This document shows positions 33,821 to 42,891 of a stretch of DNA of 64,000 nt, piece after piece. Both the position numbers and the translations under genes were made by a program. Source of the stretch: Nocardioides sp. REDSEA-S33_B3. GTDB lineage: Bacteria; Actinomycetota; Actinomycetes; Propionibacteriales; Nocardioidaceae. The DNA is taken from NCBI GenBank assembly GCA_001627335.1, contig LUPK01000015.1, positions 1 to 64,000 on the forward strand, given 5' to 3'. The notes beneath the pieces were generated by a model that saw nothing but the letters and a program-made list of their open reading frames with translations, searched no databases and had not been told where the DNA came from. Position 1 is the stretch's first letter. Every line of letters begins with the position of its first letter.

Positions 33821-35526
33821 CCTGACTCGTGCCACTTGGAGCGGGATCGCTGATCGAATCGATGTTTGTGCAGGTCACGGGGTTGCCGGCGATGTGTTTG
33901 ACACACCCCGCTGGCCGATAGGGTCCGCCGGTGGTGTTCGTGCGGAAGGCTCCGGGTCGCACGGGCAGTACAAAGGTCCAGCTCGCTGAACGCCGCGACG
34001 GGCGCGATGTGGTCCTCGAGCATGTGGGCACGGCTCGCGACGAGGCCGAACTCGCGGTGCTGATGTCGGTGGCACGACGACGCATGCACGAGGGCCAAGA
34101 GGCTCTCGACCTCGAGATCGTCGGGCTCGAGGATGAGGGTGTGCCAGCCCGGCCAGCCCCGATCACCAGCAAGCGTTCAGCGCTGCTGTGGCAGGTCCTC
34201 ACCGAGGCCTACACGCGGCTGGGATTCGGCGCCGTCGATGACGAGGCCTTCGCTCAACTGGTGCTGGCCCGGGTCATCGAGCCGACCTCGAAGGCCGACT
34301 CGGTCAGGGTGCTTCACGAGATCGGAGCCCCGGCGGTCTCGCTGCGCACGATGTTCCGTGCGCTGCAGCGCGCCCAGGAGCGTGACTACCGAGCCACGAT
34401 CGCGACCGCGTGCTTCCAGCACGCCATGACCAACGGCGATGTCTCCCTGGTCCTCTACGACGTCACCACGCTGTACTTCGAAGCAGAGGACGAAGACGCC
34501 CTACGCAAGGTGGGCTACAGCAAGGAACGCCGCGTCGACCCCCAGATCGTGGTCGGACTGCTGGTCGACCGGCGAGGGTTCCCCCTCGAGATCGGCTGCT
34601 TCGAAGGCAACAAGGCAGAGACCCTCACGATCATCCCCATCGTCAAGCAGTTCCAAGACCGTCACGGCATCGCCGACATGGTCGTGGTCGCCGATGCCGG
34701 GATGCTCAGCTCGAAGAACCTGCGCGAGCTCGACGAGGCGGGCTTGAGGTTCATCGTCGGGTCGCGGGTAACGAAGGCGCCCAAGGATCTGGAGTCCCAC
34801 TTCCGATGGCACGGCACCGCCTTCACTGACGGCCAGGTCATCGACACCATCACCCCACGCGACCAGCGCGGCATCCTGGTCAAGTCATCGGACCCCAAGA
34901 CCAAGGCCGAGCCGGTCTGGGACCCCGCGGTGCACGCGAAGTCGTGGCGTGCGGTGTGGGCGTACTCGACGAAGCGAGCCGTACGTGACAACAAGACGCT
35001 GACGCTGCAGGAGAACAAGGCCCGCGCGGTCGTCGCGGGCGAGAAGGCCGCCAGGACGCCACGGTTCGTCAAGACCCGCAACGGCTCCACCGTTCTCGAT
35101 GAGGCCTCCCTCGGTCGGGCGCGTGAACTGGTCGGCCTGAAGGGCTACGTCACGAACATCCCCGCCACCGTGATGCCCCCAAGCGAGGTCATCAGCAGCT
35201 ACCACGACCTATGGCACGTGGAGCAGTCGTTCCGAATGTCCAAGACCGACCTGGCCGCACGGCCGATCTTCCACCACACCCGCGACGCCATCGAGGCTCA
35301 CCTCACCATCGTGTTCGCGGCGCTCGCGATCGCTCGCGACCTGCAGAACACCACTGGGATGAGCATCAAGAAGATCATCACGACCCTGCGACCGCTCCAG
35401 CAGATCACCGTCCGCATCGCCGGCCACGATCACCTCGCCGCCGACCCACTCACCCCGACCGCCAAGACGATCCTGGACTCGCTACAAACCGGCCCTCACT
35501 GACACACCCCGGTGGCACGAGTCAGG
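33821..35526 (+). mobile_element. IS1634-family insertion sequence
   Basis: A 1706-bp element bounded by the inverted repeat CCTGACTCGTGCCAC (33821-33835, and inverted at 35512-35526), with one transposase gene. It splits the SGNH hydrolase gene. I see no target duplication in the flanks (GGGGC left, TCGAA right), so the insertion may be old or rearranged. A solitary copy of the same end lies at 60061-60088. Confidence 0.9.
33931..35502 (+). CDS. IS1634-family DDE transposase
   Basis: A 523-residue IS4-superfamily transposase. The catalytic acids are visible: Asp in LVLYDVTTLYFE, Asp in VVVADAGMLS and Glu in LWHVEQSFRMSKTDL, the last resembling the YREK-type box. The N-terminus VFVRKAPGRTGSTKVQLAE and the ADPLTPTAKTILDSL tail are typical of actinobacterial IS1634 members. 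GTG start at 33931. The frame is intact, so the element could still be active. Confidence 0.93.
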   Translation: MVFVRKAPGRTGSTKVQLAERRDGRDVVLEHVGTARDEAELAVLMSVARRRMHEGQEALDLEIVGLEDEGVPARPAPITSKRSALLWQVLTEAYTRLGFGAVDDEAFAQLVLARVIEPTSKADSVRVLHEIGAPAVSLRTMFRALQRAQERDYRATIATACFQHAMTNGDVSLVLYDVTTLYFEAEDEDALRKVGYSKERRVDPQIVVGLLVDRRGFPLEIGCFEGNKAETLTIIPIVKQFQDRHGIADMVVVADAGMLSSKNLRELDEAGLRFIVGSRVTKAPKDLESHFRWHGTAFTDGQVIDTITPRDQRGILVKSSDPKTKAEPVWDPAVHAKSWRAVWAYSTKRAVRDNKTLTLQENKARAVVAGEKAARTPRFVKTRNGSTVLDEASLGRARELVGLKGYVTNIPATVMPPSEVISSYHDLWHVEQSFRMSKTDLAARPIFHHTRDAIEAHLTIVFAALAIARDLQNTTGMSIKKIITTLRPLQQITVRIAGHDHLAADPLTPTAKTILDSLQTGPH

Positions 35527-35964
35527 TCGAACGCCCTGTCCTGCATCGCCATCTCCGGGTCCCAGCAGCATCTGCTCGTCAACTCCGGCGCAGCCTATGG
35601 CACGTTCCGCTGGGTCCGGGGCTCCTCCGAGATGATCCAGGTCGGCATCTCCTACGGCTTCTCCTCCGGCACCGGCACCACCGGCTACATCCTGTACCGC
35701 ACCAGCACGTTCTACCGGCTGGTCAAGCAGACCGCCAGCGGCTCCTACACCACCCTCGCCGACACCACCGGCGTCACGCCCGCCGCTGGTGACGTGGTCG
35801 AGGTCGTGTGGAACGGCAACTCGCACAAGGTGCGCGTCAACGGCACCGAACGCGCCAGCGCCACCGACTCGGCTTACAGCGGCACCTGGAACGGCGCGTT
35901 CAACATCAGTGCCACCCACGCTGGCGCGTGGGACGAACTATCTCACACGAGCGCGACCGCTTGA
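35527..35964 (+). pseudogene. SGNH hydrolase gene, 3' part beyond the IS
   Basis: About 145 codons in a single frame (SNALSCIAISGSQQHLLVNSG...DELSHTSATA) that begin at the IS right end and have no start of their own except one inside the IS. The composition, rich in Ser, Thr and Gly with aromatic beta-strand residues (FRWVRGSSEMIQVGISYGF), suits a jelly-roll or concanavalin-type C-terminal domain. It continues the gene interrupted at 33820. Confidence 0.65.
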
Positions 35965-35983
35965 GAGAAGCGACTGTCTGAGA

Positions 35984-37072
35984 TCACGCCGACTCCGATG
36001 CCGGAGCGACCGCATTGGCTGGCGCGCGCTGAAATCTGCTCTTCAACGCCAGGAACGGCGCTTCGATGAAGCGGTAACTAGCTGCAGCCACCAAGAGCGC
36101 AGCGATGGGGGCAAACACTGTTTCGCCGATGACCGGTAAGGCGTCGGAGCCACTCGCAAGCAGTGGCTCTTGCCAGAGATACAGGCTGTACGAGATCAAG
36201 CCAACGTAGACAAGCGGCGGCCATTCCAACGGCCTGCGCAACGGGCTCTTCCTATTTTGCAGGACGGCAACTAGGACGGCTGCGGCGGCGAGATTGTGTA
36301 CCGTGTACCCAAACGGCAGAAGCCAGATTCCTCCGAGGTATATTCCCGCCGCCGAAGATGCCAAGATGACAGGCAGCGCGACCAGCTCCAGGCGATACCG
36401 GATGACGGCGGTGACGGTGTACGACCACGCTTTCGGGTATGCGATAGGCAGAAGAGCGACCGCGCAGCCGATCAGAAGCGAGTCGGCTCGTGTGTGAAAC
36501 ATGATACCGATCCTCGGCTGAAGATCGGGCGTCAAGACATAAGTTGCGACACGCAGTATCGGGAGAACGACGATCGCGGCGACAGCGACCTTACATGCGA
36601 GCCGCGTGTTCAATGCGAGGAGCGTCAGCGGCCAGAAAATGTAGAATTGTTCCTCTACAGACAGTGACCATGTGTGTCCCAGGTGCCAGCCGGTCGGAAG
36701 GTAGTCCGAGACTAGTAGGCTGGCTCTCAGAAAGTCTGCTCGTGGAATTTCAGCCGCGCCCACCGCCGTCAGGACGCCCATAGCCATTAAGAAAAAGGCA
36801 AAGGCTGGAATGATTCGCAGAAAGCGGCGTACATAGAAGTTGTAGATACTAATCGTTCGAGTGCGCTCTCGTTCTCTAGTCAGAATTCCCGTGATAAGGA
36901 AACCGCTGAGGACGAAGAACACCAGCACGCCGAATCCGCCGTCGAAGAAGACGTGGCCCACGTCGTTCCATCGAGTTGAATCGATCGCCATCGTCATGCT
37001 GTGAGAGATGACGACGAGTAGGACCGCCACCCCTCTGAGACCTTGCAGCGCAGCGATCCGACTCTCAGACAT
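35984..37072 (-). CDS. Acyltransferase 3 family membrane protein (OafA-like)
   Basis: A 362-residue polytopic protein with about ten hydrophobic helices and the family opening AALQGLRGVAVLLVVISHS, followed by GGFGVLVFFVLSGFLITGIL and TWSLSVEEQFYIFWPL. Such proteins move acetyl or other acyl groups across the membrane onto surface polysaccharide. Many relatives carry a C-terminal SGNH domain; this one does not, but a separate SGNH lipoprotein gene starts 65 bp away on the other strand. Base composition is clearly lower in GC than the flanking genes, suggesting transfer. Confidence 0.9.
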   Translation of the reverse strand: MSESRIAALQGLRGVAVLLVVISHSMTMAIDSTRWNDVGHVFFDGGFGVLVFFVLSGFLITGILTRERERTRTISIYNFYVRRFLRIIPAFAFFLMAMGVLTAVGAAEIPRADFLRASLLVSDYLPTGWHLGHTWSLSVEEQFYIFWPLTLLALNTRLACKVAVAAIVVLPILRVATYVLTPDLQPRIGIMFHTRADSLLIGCAVALLPIAYPKAWSYTVTAVIRYRLELVALPVILASSAAGIYLGGIWLLPFGYTVHNLAAAAVLVAVLQNRKSPLRRPLEWPPLVYVGLISYSLYLWQEPLLASGSDALPVIGETVFAPIAALLVAAASYRFIEAPFLALKSRFQRAPANAVAPASESA

Positions 37073-37137
37073 GGCGTGATCCTAGGCTGCAGACGCCAGA
37101 ACTAGGATGCGAAACATGGGCGCCGTAGCGTGTTGGT

Positions 37138-38133
37138 GTGGGGATCAGAGTAGCCGCCGCCGTCGTCCTCTCCCTTCTACCGGCTCTTGTTGCCTGTTCG
37201 ACAGTCGATGACGCTGCGCAGCCGGTGGCGACTCGACACGGAATCGCCGTGTGGGGCGACTCGATGTCGAGCCGATACCCGCGTTACCTGCAGGAAATGA
37301 TGCCTGAGAGCACGATCTACAACGGTGGGGTCAGCGGCGAGTTCTCGGGCTCGGTCGCGGTGCGCCAGGGCGGCGTTGTGGCCGCGTTCCGCGTCGAGTC
37401 TGGAGCCCTCCCCACTAGCGGCGAAGCCGGCCTGGCGTTCACAAATGAGGATCGCGGCTGGGCAAGTGAGTATCCCGGCATCCGGCTGGGTTGGCAGCCC
37501 AACGAAGCGTCGCCGATGCCCGGGACCTTAGCTGGGGTGCACGGAACCCTCACCGCCTACGCGGAGGGAACCGAAGAGTCCATTCGCTTCGGATTCACTC
37601 CGGATAAGCCGGGGGAAGCAGCGCCGGTGGGCGAAGACGTCACATTCGTCCCTGACTCCGCCGAGGCGCAGGCCGAGGCGGTCCACATCATCATGGTTGG
37701 CCGCAACAATCCGCAGAACGTCGGCGATGTCCTCGAAGACATCGCCTCAATGGTCGCGGCGACCTCCGATGACCGCTACCTGATTCTGTCTACGATCAAC
37801 GCCACCGATGAGGGCGAAGGCAGTGGGGCCACCTACTCCCGGATCGTCGAGGGCATCAACCAGGGGCTGGCCGAGACCTACGGCGAGCAATACCTCGACG
37901 TGCGACGGCTCCTCATCCAGGAAGGCCTGGACCGAGCCGGCATATCGCCAACGCCCGCGGATCGGGCGGACATCGCGGCTGACACTGTCCCGACATCACT
38001 GCGCGTGCCGAACGACGTCGTGCATCTGAGCTTCGCCGACCCGCCGCAGATTGGACAGAAGTCCGGTGATGAGGTGCTTGCCGAACTAGTGCACGAGAAG
38101 CTAATCGATCTCGGATGGGCCGAACCGGCCTGA
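37138..38133 (+). CDS. SGNH-like lipoprotein, partner of the acyltransferase
   Basis: A 331-residue exported lipoprotein: hydrophobic signal and lipobox LPALVAC with Cys20. An SGNH block I is present as WGDSMSSRYP (Gly40-Asp41-Ser42), an Asn block as VGRNNPQN and a possible Asp-His pair near PNDVVHLSF at the C-terminus, so catalytic residues seem present. GTG start at 37138. Divergent from the acyltransferase-3 gene, with which it may form a split acyl-transfer pair in which the membrane protein supplies acyl groups outside and this protein transfers them. That partnership is inferred. Confidence 0.75.
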   Translation: MGIRVAAAVVLSLLPALVACSTVDDAAQPVATRHGIAVWGDSMSSRYPRYLQEMMPESTIYNGGVSGEFSGSVAVRQGGVVAAFRVESGALPTSGEAGLAFTNEDRGWASEYPGIRLGWQPNEASPMPGTLAGVHGTLTAYAEGTEESIRFGFTPDKPGEAAPVGEDVTFVPDSAEAQAEAVHIIMVGRNNPQNVGDVLEDIASMVAATSDDRYLILSTINATDEGEGSGATYSRIVEGINQGLAETYGEQYLDVRRLLIQEGLDRAGISPTPADRADIAADTVPTSLRVPNDVVHLSFADPPQIGQKSGDEVLAELVHEKLIDLGWAEPA

Positions 38134-38250
38134 GCTCAGACGATCAGCCGGCGCCTTGATTGGGCTGTGCAAAGGACCGAACGAGGTTCTCAGGCTGATT
38201 GAGCATCGGCCTGAGCCATTTGGACGGGAATGACCCGTCGAGCAACTCGA

Positions 38251-38865
38251 CTACCGCTGTGCCACCCTGATCGCGAGCCCACACAAGGGCAGCGCCACGA
38301 GCACGACGGCCACCTGCCCGACCCAAGCCGGCCCAGCCACGAACGCCAGCGACACCACGTGCCCGAGCAGCGCGATCGGCACCCACCGCGCAATGACGTC
38401 GGTGCCGGCGCGCCACAGCGCGATCGCGAGCAGCAGCTCCCCGAGGTAGAACGCCCCGACCCAGGCGAAGACGAAGGTCATCAGCCCGTTCTCCTCCGCG
38501 GCCGCCTCCAGCGCCGTCGCAGTCAGCGCCTCGGTGACGACGAGCGCCCGGAAGAAGATCAGCAGCGCGGCATAGCCCGCCGTCCCGAGATATCCCACCG
38601 CCAGCACCACGCACGCCGCCATCGCCGTACGCCGCCCCCGGCCCTGCACCAACACGATGATCGCCGGGAGCCCCAGGATCAGCCCGACGGAGGCGAGGAA
38701 GTACATGAACGCCCCGCCTAGCCACCGCCCGCCCTGCGCCTGCACGGTGCGGAACATGTCCTGGGTCGTGGCGCCGTCGGTCGTCAGCACCGTGGCCAGC
38801 AGCAGCGCCATCGCGCCGGCCACCAACGAGGCCGCGCTGACGGGCAGCCAGTCGTCGTTCCGCAT
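38251..38865 (-). CDS. DUF4386-like polytopic membrane protein
   Basis: A 204-residue protein with about six hydrophobic segments (SAASLVAGAMALLLATVL, FMYFLASVGLILGLPAIIVLV, AMAACVVLAVGYLGTAGYAALLIFF and others). The pattern fits the DUF4386 group of actinobacterial membrane proteins, whose function is not known. The ATG at 38865 is chosen over an upstream reading that would add a hydrophilic stretch. Convergent with the SGNH lipoprotein gene and divergent from the next SGNH-like gene. Confidence 0.7.
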   Translation of the reverse strand: MRNDDWLPVSAASLVAGAMALLLATVLTTDGATTQDMFRTVQAQGGRWLGGAFMYFLASVGLILGLPAIIVLVQGRGRRTAMAACVVLAVGYLGTAGYAALLIFFRALVVTEALTATALEAAAEENGLMTFVFAWVGAFYLGELLLAIALWRAGTDVIARWVPIALLGHVVSLAFVAGPAWVGQVAVVLVALPLCGLAIRVAQR

Positions 38866-38970
38866 GGGCGGACTGTGGCAGATCGCGGCCCCGCCCACGA
38901 GACCCGACGGGTATGGACCGGGTGACGAGCGTCCCAGCGCGGAAGCGTCACCACCTTTACACTCGCGGCC

Positions 38971-39816
38971 GTGCGCCGTGCTCCCGGTTCGTCCTCCCCC
39001 GGCTTCTCCCCCGCTGTCGTCCTGGTCGTCCTCCTGGCGATCGTGGTCGTGGGTGGCACCGCCTACGGCTACCAGCAGTGGCAGGACGACATCGCCGCTG
39101 CCACGGCGACCGACACCACGAACCCCGGCGCGTCCTCAGGCGGCGGTCTGCCCAGCGCCCCGTCGAGTGACGAGGCCAGCAAGGACGCAAAGGGCGGCAA
39201 GGGTGACGACGACAAGGCGGACCCTTACGAGCCGCCAACCTTCGACGTGCTGGAGCCGACCGACAACCGGCCGCAGCCGGTCGTGCTGCTGGTGGGCGAC
39301 GGGTACGCCGACGGACGCGGCGCCTCTAGTCCCAGCAACTCCTACGCCAGCTTGATCAGCAAGGAGCTCGGCTGGGACGTCCGGCTCGCCACCGCCCCGG
39401 GCGCCGGTTACCTGTCCGGCAACTCGCTGCTCGACCTGTTCACCGACTCGCCCGACTCGGTCGACCCGGACCTGGTGATCATCCAGGGCGGGTACGGCGG
39501 CGACGGCTCGAACGACGCCGCCAAGACAGCCATCGAGGAGCTCGACGCGGCCATCGCCGAGCGCTATCCCGACGCCGACGTCGTCGCAGTCAGCCCGTTC
39601 TGGCCGGGCACGCCCAACAAGCAGGCCGAGACCCGCGAGCGCACCGTCGCCCGCGCATGGCGGGAGGACCCCGACGTCCTGGTCCTGCGCCCCCAACCCG
39701 ACGGCTGGTCCACCTTCGACACGGTCAACGGCGCACCAGACGACGCCGGCCACGAGCTCATCGCCACCTCGATGATCGAGTCCTTCCGCGACTCAGGTCT
39801 GGCACCGACGAGGTAG
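38971..39816 (+). CDS. SGNH-hydrolase-fold protein lacking catalytic Ser and His
   Basis: A 281-residue membrane-anchored protein: one N-terminal helix (SPAVVLVVLLAIVVVGGTAYGY), a Gly/Ser/Asp/Lys-rich linker at about 50-90 and an SGNH fold (VVLLVGDGYADGRGASSPSNSYASLISKEL region). The block I nucleophile is Gly111 (GDG in place of GDS) and the block V His is Ala255 (NGAPDDAGH in place of the usual DGxHPxDAGH). Both catalytic residues appear lost while the fold and GxND-like parts remain, so it is probably a non-catalytic binding protein. GTG start at 38971. Confidence 0.78.
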   Translation: MRRAPGSSSPGFSPAVVLVVLLAIVVVGGTAYGYQQWQDDIAAATATDTTNPGASSGGGLPSAPSSDEASKDAKGGKGDDDKADPYEPPTFDVLEPTDNRPQPVVLLVGDGYADGRGASSPSNSYASLISKELGWDVRLATAPGAGYLSGNSLLDLFTDSPDSVDPDLVIIQGGYGGDGSNDAAKTAIEELDAAIAERYPDADVVAVSPFWPGTPNKQAETRERTVARAWREDPDVLVLRPQPDGWSTFDTVNGAPDDAGHELIATSMIESFRDSGLAPTR

Positions 39817-39845
39817 AACCTGGACCTCGTTCGGGCCTCGAGGTC

Positions 39846-41135
39846 TTACCTCTTGGGCTTCACAGCGAGGTGAACCGGGGCGGTGTATCCAGCAAGTCGG
39901 AGACTTACCGAGATTCCTCTACGCCCCAAGTGCCTCGCAGCCCTCTTCGTCAACCGAACGCGCCCCTTCCAGACATGGTTGGCTGTCAATTCGATTCGCC
40001 CGGTCTTCAGCCGCATTTCCTTGACATCACCCCCCTCGCTCGACAGCAACAGTGTGGGCCACCCGCGGACTGGGGCATGAACGGACAGGCGCAGTTTGAC
40101 CGTTCTCGTCCCACGACGAAGGACGGCAGATGGGACGACCGCTTGCGTGAAGCCGCGGACAGTGACGAACGACGTCCGATTTTCAGCCCCTAGCCCGAGG
40201 ACCACTGCTTGCCGATCCTGCAACTCGTGCCCGAGATGAATCGAGTCAGCCTCACCCTGCCATCCGGCGCCGATGATGCTGTGGCGGTCCGGAGCAACGA
40301 ACGTCGAAGAGTGGGGGCTCTCGCTTGCTGGACGCGTGTTCACGAAGTTGCCGACGACAAGCCTTGAGGTGGCGCCAGTGGTCGCTTGCAAACAGGCAAG
40401 TCCCACCACCCGCGGCGTCGATGTCGGCGACGCGAACCCGAAGTCCCACGACCTGCCATCCGCCACAGGCCGTGCCATGACCGGAGCGCCGTCCTCCGAC
40501 TTCCACGATGGGGCGAGTCCGATCGTCCCGACGGGGCAGGCCACACTGCGGCTCGTCTCGCCTGGCTCCAGTCGCTGGTTCGGACCGGCGGTCACCTCGA
40601 GGTTGCCGCCACCAGATGTCTCACGGCGCAGACAGGTAGCTAGCAACTTGACTTGCGCCTGTCCTGAGGTGTTGTTGCGAACAGTCACTCGACGCTCACC
40701 AGGCAGCATCAGCGGGTCACCCACCACTTCAGTCACGACGACTTTGCGAAGGTCTTCGCCTTGGTCGACGTGCTGGACAAGGGGGCTGACGTCGCTCAGC
40801 AAGGCACCCTGAGGGCAGGTGATCGCCTCCGTCAAGGTTTGGCCTGCCTGCAGAGTCACGTGACGATCCGCGCGCTGGTAATGGATGTGATCGTCGACTT
40901 GGTCGGCGGCCGCTTCCTCCGTGGGCCCGCGCTCGAACTGCAACACGACGCTGATCGGACGGTCCACGCGAGCGATCTCAGAGGTGACGCTTTGTGCAAG
41001 CGATCCGATTGTTGCTGTGACCTGAACAGATGTGCTGTCTTGTTCCAGCAGGCTCGTCACCAGCCACCCATCAGGACCAGTAGTCCCACCCAAACCGTTC
41101 GCCGACGACGAGGACGTCACCACACCAGGCGCCAA
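39846..41135 (-). CDS. Secreted hypothetical protein, 3' part of a frameshifted gene
   Basis: A 429-codon frame with only a TTG start (41135). It reads ELAPGVVTSSSSANGLGGTT, then a long beta-rich region with no recognised catalytic signature (for example ITCPQGALLSDVSPLVQHV, VACPVGTIGLAPSWKSEDG) and a basic C-terminus KGRVRLTKRAARHLGRRG. The frame is open upstream of the TTG to about 41219, where a T5G5 tract lets it join the signal-peptide ORF at 41117-41704. I think the two are one secreted protein of about 620 residues. Function unknown; repeated CPxG segments suggest cell-surface beta-sandwich domains. Confidence 0.6.
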   Translation of the reverse strand: MAPGVVTSSSSANGLGGTTGPDGWLVTSLLEQDSTSVQVTATIGSLAQSVTSEIARVDRPISVVLQFERGPTEEAAADQVDDHIHYQRADRHVTLQAGQTLTEAITCPQGALLSDVSPLVQHVDQGEDLRKVVVTEVVGDPLMLPGERRVTVRNNTSGQAQVKLLATCLRRETSGGGNLEVTAGPNQRLEPGETSRSVACPVGTIGLAPSWKSEDGAPVMARPVADGRSWDFGFASPTSTPRVVGLACLQATTGATSRLVVGNFVNTRPASESPHSSTFVAPDRHSIIGAGWQGEADSIHLGHELQDRQAVVLGLGAENRTSFVTVRGFTQAVVPSAVLRRGTRTVKLRLSVHAPVRGWPTLLLSSEGGDVKEMRLKTGRIELTANHVWKGRVRLTKRAARHLGRRGISVSLRLAGYTAPVHLAVKPKR

Positions 41136-41704
41136 CTCGGCACCAACTCCACCGGCGCCGACAAACTGAAGAAACCCGCCTGCTCCCCCACCGGAGTCGA
41201 CTGACCACGACTCACCCCCAAAAACCGCGCGTCAGCAGGCACCACAGCCGAATACCGTCCCAACTCATCAGTAGAGGCGCCCCCAGCATCCGTCCCGTCG
41301 GAAAAACCAACCGACACCCCCACCAACGGAACCCCATCACCATCACGCACCACACCCGAGACAGTTGCGGATGTATCCACTCCTTCGACCCGGATCGGAT
41401 TCCATCGCGAACCCTCGGGCGGGGTGAAGACGACATCGACGACCGACGAGGCCACCATGAGTGAGTAGGTCCCATCGGCAGTCACCGTCGACGAGCCCAC
41501 CAGAGAGTTCCCATCAAGCGCTTGCACTTCGGTACCCGGCACGGTCCCTGTTTCACTCGGTGCGAAGATTCTGCCTGTCACCTGGTGCCAGGCCTGAGCA
41601 CTGGCCGCAGGCGCCACGAGACCAAGCACCAACAACGCAGTCGCCGCCAGAGTGATTGATCGCCTGGCGGCAGAATCGAAAACACGCGCACGCGTGAAGA
41701 ACAT
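41117..41704 (-). CDS. Secreted protein with carboxypeptidase-regulatory-like domain, 5' part of a frameshifted gene
   Basis: A 195-codon frame starting with a signal peptide (SITLAATALLVLGLVAPAASA). It is followed by two beta-sandwich CarboxypepD_reg-like units: VTGRIFAPSETGTVPGTEVQALDG...GTYSLMVASS and VSGVVRDGDGVPLVGVSVGF...DELGRYSAVVP. After ADARFLG the frame meets a T5G5 tract (rc of 41214-41223) and then reads VSRGQSTPVGEQAG to an early stop at 41117. The alternative frame after the tract continues GESWSVDSGGGAGGFLQF into the downstream ORF, which looks like the genuine continuation. Confidence 0.65.
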   Translation of the reverse strand: MFFTRARVFDSAARRSITLAATALLVLGLVAPAASAQAWHQVTGRIFAPSETGTVPGTEVQALDGNSLVGSSTVTADGTYSLMVASSVVDVVFTPPEGSRWNPIRVEGVDTSATVSGVVRDGDGVPLVGVSVGFSDGTDAGGASTDELGRYSAVVPADARFLGVSRGQSTPVGEQAGFFSLSAPVELVPSWRLVW

Positions 41705-41913
41705 GGCTGGCCCCCCAATGCCATCGCTGATCTGTCAGCGGTTTCATCATGGGTGGGCTTACGCAACTCGCGAAAGCAGTTCCTGAGAAAATGCTTTACT
41801 GTCTAGAGCGCCTCTCCCATCCCAAACGCTCGGTCGGAGGGATTCACCATGCGTGGTTGAGACTCGCACGCCTACTCGCGTCCGCTAAGTAGACAAGCGA
41901 GCAGGGACGACGC

Positions 41914-42891
41914 CTAACCGACCTCGCGCAGGTCAGCCGCGTGCTCGCGGTACCACGCGACGGTGGACTCCAGTCCCTCTCGCATGCCGATCGAGGCCTC
42001 CCAGCCGGCGTCCCGAAGCTTGCTGACGTCGAGCAGCTTCTGCGGGGTGCCGTCGGGCTTCGAGGTGTCCCAGTGGGTCTCACCCTCGAACCCCACGACG
42101 GAGGCGACGGTCTCGGCGATCTCCTTGATCGTCGAGTCGCGGCCGGTGCCGACGTTGACCTGCTGCGGCCCGTCGAAGTGCTCCATCAGGTGCAGACACG
42201 CAGCGGCCATGTCGTCGACATGTAGGAACTCCCGCCGGGGGGAGCCGGTCCCCCAGTTCGTCACTGACTCCGCGCCCGAGGCACGGGCCTCGTCGTAGCG
42301 CCGGATCAACGCCGGCAGCACGTGGCTGCCGGTGGGCGAGAAGTTGTCGCCGGGGCCGTAGAGGTTGGTCGGCATCGCCGAGATCCACGGAAGCCCGTAC
42401 TGGCGTCGCACGGCTTGGACCCCGAGGATGCCGGCGATCTTCGCGATCGCGTAGGCGTCGTTCGTCGGCTCAAGGTGTCCCGTGAGCAGAGAGTCCTCGT
42501 GAATCGGCTGAGGCGCCATGCGTGGATAGATGCACGATGACCCGAGGAAAAGCAGCCGCTCGGTCCGCACTTCCAACGCCGCATCCATGACGTTGGTCTG
42601 GATGCGCAGGTTGTCGGACAGGAAGTCGACCGGGTAGGTGTTGTTGGCCAAAATGCCGCCGACCTTAGCTGCGGCGAGCACGACGTAGCGCGGTCGCGTC
42701 TCGGCGAAGAAGTCGAAGACCGCCTCGCGGTCACGCAGGTCCAGCTCGCCGGAGCGACGGCCGACGAGAGAGTTGAAGCCCTCGCCCTCCAGCTTGCGCC
42801 AAATCGCGGAGCCGACCAGACCACGGTGCCCAGCGATGAACGTTGTGGCGTCGCGGTCCAGCGGACGGGGCTCGAAGGCCCCCTCAGACAC
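41914..42891 (-). CDS. fcl: GDP-L-fucose synthase
   Basis: Second step of GDP-L-fucose synthesis: epimerises and reduces GDP-4-keto-6-deoxymannose with NADPH. The 325-residue product has the Rossmann motif [10 protein letters not shown] at about 20-29, [25 protein letters not shown] with the catalytic Ser/Cys region, [11 protein letters not shown] (YxxxK) and [14 protein letters not shown]. The GTG start at 42891 overlaps the gmd stop by 8 nt (GTGTCTGA), so the two are coupled; a longer reading runs inside gmd. Supplies the polysaccharide cluster that starts 5 kb away. Confidence 0.94.
   Translation of the reverse strand: MSEGAFEPRPLDRDATTFIAGHRGLVGSAIWRKLEGEGFNSLVGRRSGELDLRDREAVFDFFAETRPRYVVLAAAKVGGILANNTYPVDFLSDNLRIQTNVMDAALEVRTERLLFLGSSCIYPRMAPQPIHEDSLLTGHLEPTNDAYAIAKIAGILGVQAVRRQYGLPWISAMPTNLYGPGDNFSPTGSHVLPALIRRYDEARASGAESVTNWGTGSPRREFLHVDDMAAACLHLMEHFDGPQQVNVGTGRDSTIKEIAETVASVVGFEGETHWDTSKPDGTPQKLLDVSKLRDAGWEASIGMREGLESTVAWYREHAADLREVG

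Noticed and set aside
32563..35964. Prophage fragment
   Set aside because: The SGNH-Fn3 gene could come from a phage tail module, but no other phage gene lies beside it; the IS fully explains the disruption.
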